Below, piece by piece: positions 59,951 to 64,000 of a DNA stretch of 64,000 nucleotides (the first letter of the stretch is position 1; each line of letters opens with the position of its first letter). Origin of the DNA: Methanogenium marinum (GTDB lineage Archaea > Halobacteriota > Methanomicrobia > Methanomicrobiales > Methanomicrobiaceae). The DNA is taken from contig NZ_JAKELO010000002.1 of the NCBI RefSeq assembly GCF_028912405.1, forward strand, positions 2,055,276 through 2,119,275. Reading direction: 5' to 3'. The notes under the pieces were generated by a model. It ran no database searches. It was given only the letters and a program-made list of their open reading frames with translations, and was not told the DNA's origin. The position numbers and the translations under genes were made by a program.

Positions 59951-60829
59951 TTAGAGTATTTTCCGTGCATATGCGGCGCAGATTATGCCTGTGATTAGCA
60001 GTATGGCTAATATTTTAATAACTGTTGTGCTTTTTGCTCCGGTAACTGCCTGAAGAATACCTTCTGCCATGAATGGCTGTGACGTCACTGTGTCATAGGA
60101 TGGTGTTGAAGAGGTGACAATATTTGTCCTTAATTGTGTATTATCCCGTTCTGAGACCGTGAAATCCATACTGTTGATCAGTATCCCACTGTCTGCAAGA
60201 ACAATGATTTCACCCTTATCAATAATCTCATGCGCCATTACCGTTTCTTTTCCTAATTTTTCAGCACCATCTGCTATCCCGTTGTTATTGATGTCAATCC
60301 AAGAGATGGATGAGGTTTCAAGAAGTGCTTCTCCGCCGGTCAGGGTTGATGGCTGATTGAGGGCAATGCTCTCAACATCTTCAAGCAGATTGTGCTCTTG
60401 TGCCTTGTAGGCGATTACCATGCCGGGGTCATCATATTCCATATCCATGCTTGAAAGGGCAGAATCCTGAATTCTGATAGTACTTCCCGCTGTCTCCAGA
60501 ATGGAATTGGCTAATTCATTTTTAGCAATTACAATGAGCGTTCCGCCGTTTCTAACAAATTGCCGGATACTGTCTTTGTCCTCATCACTATGCAAATCGT
60601 GTGGTTCAACCAGGATGAGCGTATCAGGAGGTGCCCTACGGAGATCTGGATAGGAGGTTATGGCTGTACTGCCGGACCTTTCAAGTTGATCATAGAACGA
60701 TGTGGTCCCGTTCCATCCATTATTATAACGGGAGAGTTCAGCATCTGTTGAGGAGAGATAACTGAGTATCACAATGCCTGCAAGCACCAGAGCTGCGACT
60801 ACCAGTATGTTTCCTGTGGTCTGTCTCAT
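59951..60829 (-). CDS. DUF4350-type membrane protein
   Basis: A 292-aa protein with one N-terminal helix (ILVVAALVLAGIVILSYL) and one at the C-terminus (IKILAILLITGIICAAYA). The extracellular domain is a Rossmann-like/GATase-like fold with DTLILVEPHDL, FVRNGGTLIVIAKNE and GEIIVLADSGILINS, as in DUF4350 proteins of MoxR clusters. It overlaps the upstream gene by 4 bases (ATGA). The function is unknown. Confidence 0.82.
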   Translation of the reverse strand: MRQTTGNILVVAALVLAGIVILSYLSSTDAELSRYNNGWNGTTSFYDQLERSGSTAITSYPDLRRAPPDTLILVEPHDLHSDEDKDSIRQFVRNGGTLIVIAKNELANSILETAGSTIRIQDSALSSMDMEYDDPGMVIAYKAQEHNLLEDVESIALNQPSTLTGGEALLETSSISWIDINNNGIADGAEKLGKETVMAHEIIDKGEIIVLADSGILINSMDFTVSERDNTQLRTNIVTSSTPSYDTVTSQPFMAEGILQAVTGAKSTTVIKILAILLITGIICAAYARKIL

Positions 60830-62586
60830 TCACCACCTATGCATGTGATAACCTCATCCCACGCTGAAAGAAGTTCATCTCCATCCTGTTGGTCTGTACC
60901 GTACACTATTGCTTCATACAGGGTTACAAATACAACTGCCTTTTTCCTGCACATATCATCCAGCTTTGCAGTATACTCACGCATCGTTTCAGATGGACTG
61001 CATTCTTGTCCGGAATATTTTTGAATGGCTGCGGTAAATCCTTCTCCCAGTATATGTGCCGCCTCTGCAGATGAAAGAACTGCTCTCTGTGATATATACC
61101 TGCTGCGGTATTCCCGAATTGCAACGACTTCTGCCGGTGTGATTTCATTTTTTGTTTCTGATATCTCGGGCAGAGGTTCTGATGGGAGGAACTCTTCTGT
61201 TTTGTCAAATATGCTTGTTTCCTTGGGAGATATTACTGTGTTTTTTGGTTTTTCTGATTTATTCCGGCGGCGAAGGATCAGGTATCCTGCACCTGCTGCC
61301 GTAACCACGAACAGTATGATATAGAGATACAGGTTGCTCTTGGTAATCGGAACCACTAATTTATTGCTCCTGCACTCACTCACCGGGAACACAGGATCAG
61401 AGAATACAGATTGTATCGTATATTCTCCTGGTTCTACTTCGGTTTCATACAAATATTCACCAAAATTGTCGGTATATACAGTTGCATTGTCTTCCGTATC
61501 CGGGCCTTTGATATAGAGAGTTACTGGTGCACCTGAGACACACCTGCCTTCAGTTGTCAGCCTTCCGGAAGATGATATTGTGGTGCCGGACACCGAATAA
61601 TTGAGTGTCAGTATGCCATCCGTCCCCGTGACTGAGACTGGAATAACCGGAGAAAAAACATCTTCTATCCGTGTATAGGCAAGATGTGTGCCTGCATACA
61701 TTTTTGTGATGGAAATAGGTATGGAATATTCTCCTGTAACATTGCAGGATGAAACGGCGTATTTTATGCTGTCGATATAGAGGGTGACAGGCTCTCCCGT
61801 AGGAATGTTTCCTGTCTGTGAATAAAGACCTGTTGCGTTTATTGTATCGCCATATATTCCACCAGGTGGGTCAATTTCAAGGGTCAGTTCTTCCTGTAAT
61901 TCTATGTTTATATCTGATATGCTGAGAAGCCGTTTTTCCTGAATCTGATCAACTTCATCCATATACTCAGCAAATTCTTCAACCGAAAAATCGGACTGTT
62001 CAGAGTATATATTAACTGCCTCACCAGACTTTGCCAATGCAACAGAAGTATTCTGGTAATCTGCAAATTCCTGTTCTAATTTTTGGCGAAGTGCTTCGCC
62101 TTCATATGCAATAGAGTACATTTTTTCAGGATTATTTTCATCCTGATACTGGATTTCAAGGTGGTTTAATTCTTCAAATGCGGCTGAATCATTGACCAGT
62201 TCTTCAAGATTTCTGAGGTTTTCTGCGTTGTTTTTCCTGAATTCATCAATTTCAGATTCACTCATGTCAAGGTTGATGACGAGATTGTCAAATTGTTTTG
62301 ATGCCCTGCGGTATTCGGCCAGATTTTCCTCTACATCTTCAACATTGTTTAACCGCACATTCAGAACAATGGACCCGGAAGATCCTATGAACTCCTGCAT
62401 GAGAGGCATAAGGTCAGCGGTTTTCTCCTGGGAAATCTGTTTCAGGGCGATTGGATTTTTAAACTGACCTGCGCCTTCGACATCTTCTATCGAATAGATT
62501 TCAGGTTCTGCTGTGAATGGCATCAGGAGGACTACAAAGATGATTGAAAGTGCGATGAAGATTATTGGACCAGTATATTTTTTCAT
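60826..62586 (-). CDS. DUF4129-type membrane protein with extracellular Ig-like domains
   Basis: A 586-aa protein: an N-terminal helix (GPIIFIALSIIFVVLLM), an extracellular helical section (about 50-225), Ig-like beta domains (about 230-430; EEPLTLEIDPPGG-like EIDPPGGIYGDTI and GRLTTEGRCVSGAPVTLYI), a second helix (LYLYIILFVVTAAGAGYLIL) and a cytoplasmic domain ending with a helical DUF4129-like part (FTAAIQKYSGQECSPSETMREYTAKL). Such genes accompany MoxR and DUF58 in methanogens. It overlaps both neighbours by 4 bases. Confidence 0.8.
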   Translation of the reverse strand: MKKYTGPIIFIALSIIFVVLLMPFTAEPEIYSIEDVEGAGQFKNPIALKQISQEKTADLMPLMQEFIGSSGSIVLNVRLNNVEDVEENLAEYRRASKQFDNLVINLDMSESEIDEFRKNNAENLRNLEELVNDSAAFEELNHLEIQYQDENNPEKMYSIAYEGEALRQKLEQEFADYQNTSVALAKSGEAVNIYSEQSDFSVEEFAEYMDEVDQIQEKRLLSISDINIELQEELTLEIDPPGGIYGDTINATGLYSQTGNIPTGEPVTLYIDSIKYAVSSCNVTGEYSIPISITKMYAGTHLAYTRIEDVFSPVIPVSVTGTDGILTLNYSVSGTTISSSGRLTTEGRCVSGAPVTLYIKGPDTEDNATVYTDNFGEYLYETEVEPGEYTIQSVFSDPVFPVSECRSNKLVVPITKSNLYLYIILFVVTAAGAGYLILRRRNKSEKPKNTVISPKETSIFDKTEEFLPSEPLPEISETKNEITPAEVVAIREYRSRYISQRAVLSSAEAAHILGEGFTAAIQKYSGQECSPSETMREYTAKLDDMCRKKAVVFVTLYEAIVYGTDQQDGDELLSAWDEVITCIGGE

Positions 62587-62849
62587 GAACTAATTATCTC
62601 CATTATTTTCTGGAGAACAATAATGCCAAAGAGGATTACGCCTCCTGCTGCAAGATATTTTGAATGTCTGATCATTCTGGGTTCAATAAAAGGTGGGTCG
62701 GTCAGTTCAATAATCACGAGCACACCTATTAACCACAGTACAAAGAATATTTCAAGGTTTACCACTTGGGCGAGTGCCATAAATCCAAGGATGATAAGCA
62801 TCCAGAGGAAGATGGCCAGAAGAGAATACGCCCGTGTTGTGACAACCAT
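62583..62849 (-). CDS. Small membrane protein heading the MoxR operon
   Basis: An 88-aa protein with three hydrophobic segments (LLAIFLWMLIILGFMALA, IFFVLWLIGVLVIIEL, YLAAGGVILFGIIVL). It is the first gene of the seven-gene operon and overlaps the DUF4129 gene by 4 bases, so it is likely real. No known family. Confidence 0.72.
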   Translation of the reverse strand: MVVTTRAYSLLAIFLWMLIILGFMALAQVVNLEIFFVLWLIGVLVIIELTDPPFIEPRMIRHSKYLAAGGVILFGIIVLQKIMEIISS

Positions 62850-62955
62850 TTAATATAATTCTTATCCCGTGGGTGATAAGAATATCGACTAAGATCGGCA
62901 GGGTGCAACAAAGCGATATATACTCCGCATGCATATATGGAAATTAGGTGATTAT

Positions 62956-63459
62956 ATGGAATTTAAAATGAGAATTCTTGCGGTATTCTGTCTCATTTGT
63001 CTTGTGGCAGTTCCGGCATCGGCTTTCACTGCTGAATCCCTTTCTGTTGATGTGCTGGAGAATGGAGATGCGACAGTCGCATTTTCCTACCATCTTGGCT
63101 GGCTGGAAAAGATGGGTGTATTTTTGAATATTGCAGATCCTGCGAAAGAATTAAAGAATGCTCTGGAGAGTAATTTTGGCAAAGAGGTTACTGTACAGGA
63201 AGTGACATCGAATTCTGCATCATTCCTCGTAGCAGATTATGCACACATGGATAGCGGAGAAAATGGTGTGACATACACAACTCCAATGCTATCATTTGCC
63301 AATGCTGAAAAAATTCTTTCCGGCTACTGGTTTGCCCCTCTCCTCTCTGTGGATTTGTCTCCTGCAGTGACGACAATAACGTTCCCTGACGGGTATGTTG
63401 AAAATTTCAATGACAATATTGAGATTCCAAGGATCAGTCACACGATATCCATAACCTAA
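62956..63459 (+). CDS. Small exported protein
   Basis: A 167-aa protein. Start ATG 62956 is preceded by AGGTGA with 4 bases between; a further ATG at 62929 has no such site. It has a signal peptide (KMRILAVFCLICLVAVP, cleavage ASA) and a beta-rich mature part (ESLSVDVLENGDATVAFSYHL). No C-terminal anchor. Such short proteins with ENGDA-V motif occur next to surface genes of methanogens; the function is unknown. A T8 run follows the stop. Confidence 0.75.
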   Translation: MEFKMRILAVFCLICLVAVPASAFTAESLSVDVLENGDATVAFSYHLGWLEKMGVFLNIADPAKELKNALESNFGKEVTVQEVTSNSASFLVADYAHMDSGENGVTYTTPMLSFANAEKILSGYWFAPLLSVDLSPAVTTITFPDGYVENFNDNIEIPRISHTISIT

Positions 63460-63462
63460 TCC

Positions 63463-63470
63463 TTTTTTTT
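63463..63470 (+). terminator. Oligo-T terminator after the exported protein
   Basis: Eight T in a row start 4 bases after the stop codon at 63457-63459, in the same arrangement (taatcc then T8) seen behind the RuBisCO gene. Confidence 0.5.
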
Positions 63471-63533
63471 CTCGTTACATGTTCACGTAATAAGACTCAT
63501 ATCACCAGAGGTAGACTCCTATAATGAGTCGAG

Positions 63534-64000
63534 ATGAGTAAAGGACCTACACCTGCAATGGAGCAGTTTTACGAGATGAAATCCCGGTATCCCGGATGTG
63601 TTCTCTTCTTTCAGATGGGGGACTTCTACGAGACGTTTGGTGAGGATGCCGAACTTATCTCACGGGAACTTGATATTACCCTGACATCGCGCGGGAAGGA
63701 CAAGAATGGAGAGCGTATGCCTCTTGCCGGCGTTCCAATTCATGCAGGTGAGGCATATATTGCCCGCATGGTGAAGAAGGGATATCGTGTGGCTGTCTGT
63801 GATCAGGTCGAAGACCCAAAAAAAGCAAAGGGTGTTGTGAAGCGCGATGTCGTCCGGGTCATCACCCCGGGAACGGTTATTGATTCTTCCATGGTTCCTT
63901 CTGAAGGGCAGGCATATCTTATGGCAGTCGTTCCCGATGCAAAATACAGCATATTTGGCCTTGCGTTTCTGGACATCACCACCGGTGAGTTTTTTGTTAC
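63534..64000 (+). CDS. mutS: DNA mismatch repair protein MutS, 5' part
   Basis: Coding from ATG 63534 to the window end (155 codons), so 3' truncated. The start SKGPTPAMEQFYEMKSRYPG and the mismatch-recognition motif FFQMGDFYETFGEDA (Phe-x-Glu) identify the N-terminal domain of MutS. It recognises mispairs and, with MutL, starts mismatch repair. An alternative ATG at 63524 meets a stop after five codons. MutS of this type in archaea is thought to derive from bacteria; Methanomicrobia commonly carry it. Whether mutL follows is outside the window. Confidence 0.94.
   Translation, partial: MSKGPTPAMEQFYEMKSRYPGCVLFFQMGDFYETFGEDAELISRELDITLTSRGKDKNGERMPLAGVPIHAGEAYIARMVKKGYRVAVCDQVEDPKKAKGVVKRDVVRVITPGTVIDSSMVPSEGQAYLMAVVPDAKYSIFGLAFLDITTGEFFV

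Overview
The window comes from a methanogenic archaeon, most likely of the order Methanomicrobiales. The evidence is a compact cluster of methanogenesis marker genes with the McrA-activation ATPase A2 (atwA), CofD for coenzyme F420, the archaeal RadB, a form III RuBisCO with ribose-1,5-bisphosphate isomerase, an archaeal mevalonate-pathway set (UbiX, UbiD, aconitase X) and many large secreted surface proteins. Genus is not determined. No rRNA, tRNA or CRISPR array was found.

Layout. 1-2.1 kb: AT-rich accessory stretch with two unrecognised genes, a 70-aa membrane protein and a degenerate second copy of it. 2.2-3.4 kb: an anchored surface protein and an AhpD-like protein. 3.5-10.3 kb (minus): atwA-mmp3-mmp6-mmp5-mmp15-mmp17-mmp7, tightly overlapping, concerned with activation of methyl-coenzyme M reductase. 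10.4-24 kb: mostly housekeeping genes (HAD protein, R15P isomerase, RuBisCO, DapF, RadB, LarC, CDC48, an acyl-CoA synthetase, a KaiC-like protein with a broken P-loop, a core methionine synthase, AspS). 23.6-28.1 kb: UspA-HEAT giant-exported protein operon. 28.1-30.9 kb (minus): cofD, a membrane protein and a divergent cofD paralogue. 31-35.1 kb: HD hydrolase, UbiX, UbiD and phosphomevalonate dehydratase large subunit. 35.3-40.7 kb: SulP transporter, UspA, a small HEAT protein, a surface protein and long gene-poor gaps.

41.2-54.5 kb is the most unusual part. Four consecutive plus-strand genes encode a 1770-aa subtilisin-like protease ending in cohesin-like and dockerin modules, a 1274-aa protein with a cohesin-like module, an alpha-2-macroglobulin-type thioester motif and a dockerin, and two C-terminally anchored proteins with cohesin-like N-termini. 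I infer a cohesin-dockerin assembly on the cell surface that carries a protease and a thioester trap.

55.5-62.9 kb holds a DUF1616 protein and a seven-gene minus-strand MoxR-DUF58-DUF4350-DUF4129-type membrane operon, probably involved in assembly or quality control of envelope proteins. The window ends with a small exported protein and the 5' part of mutS.
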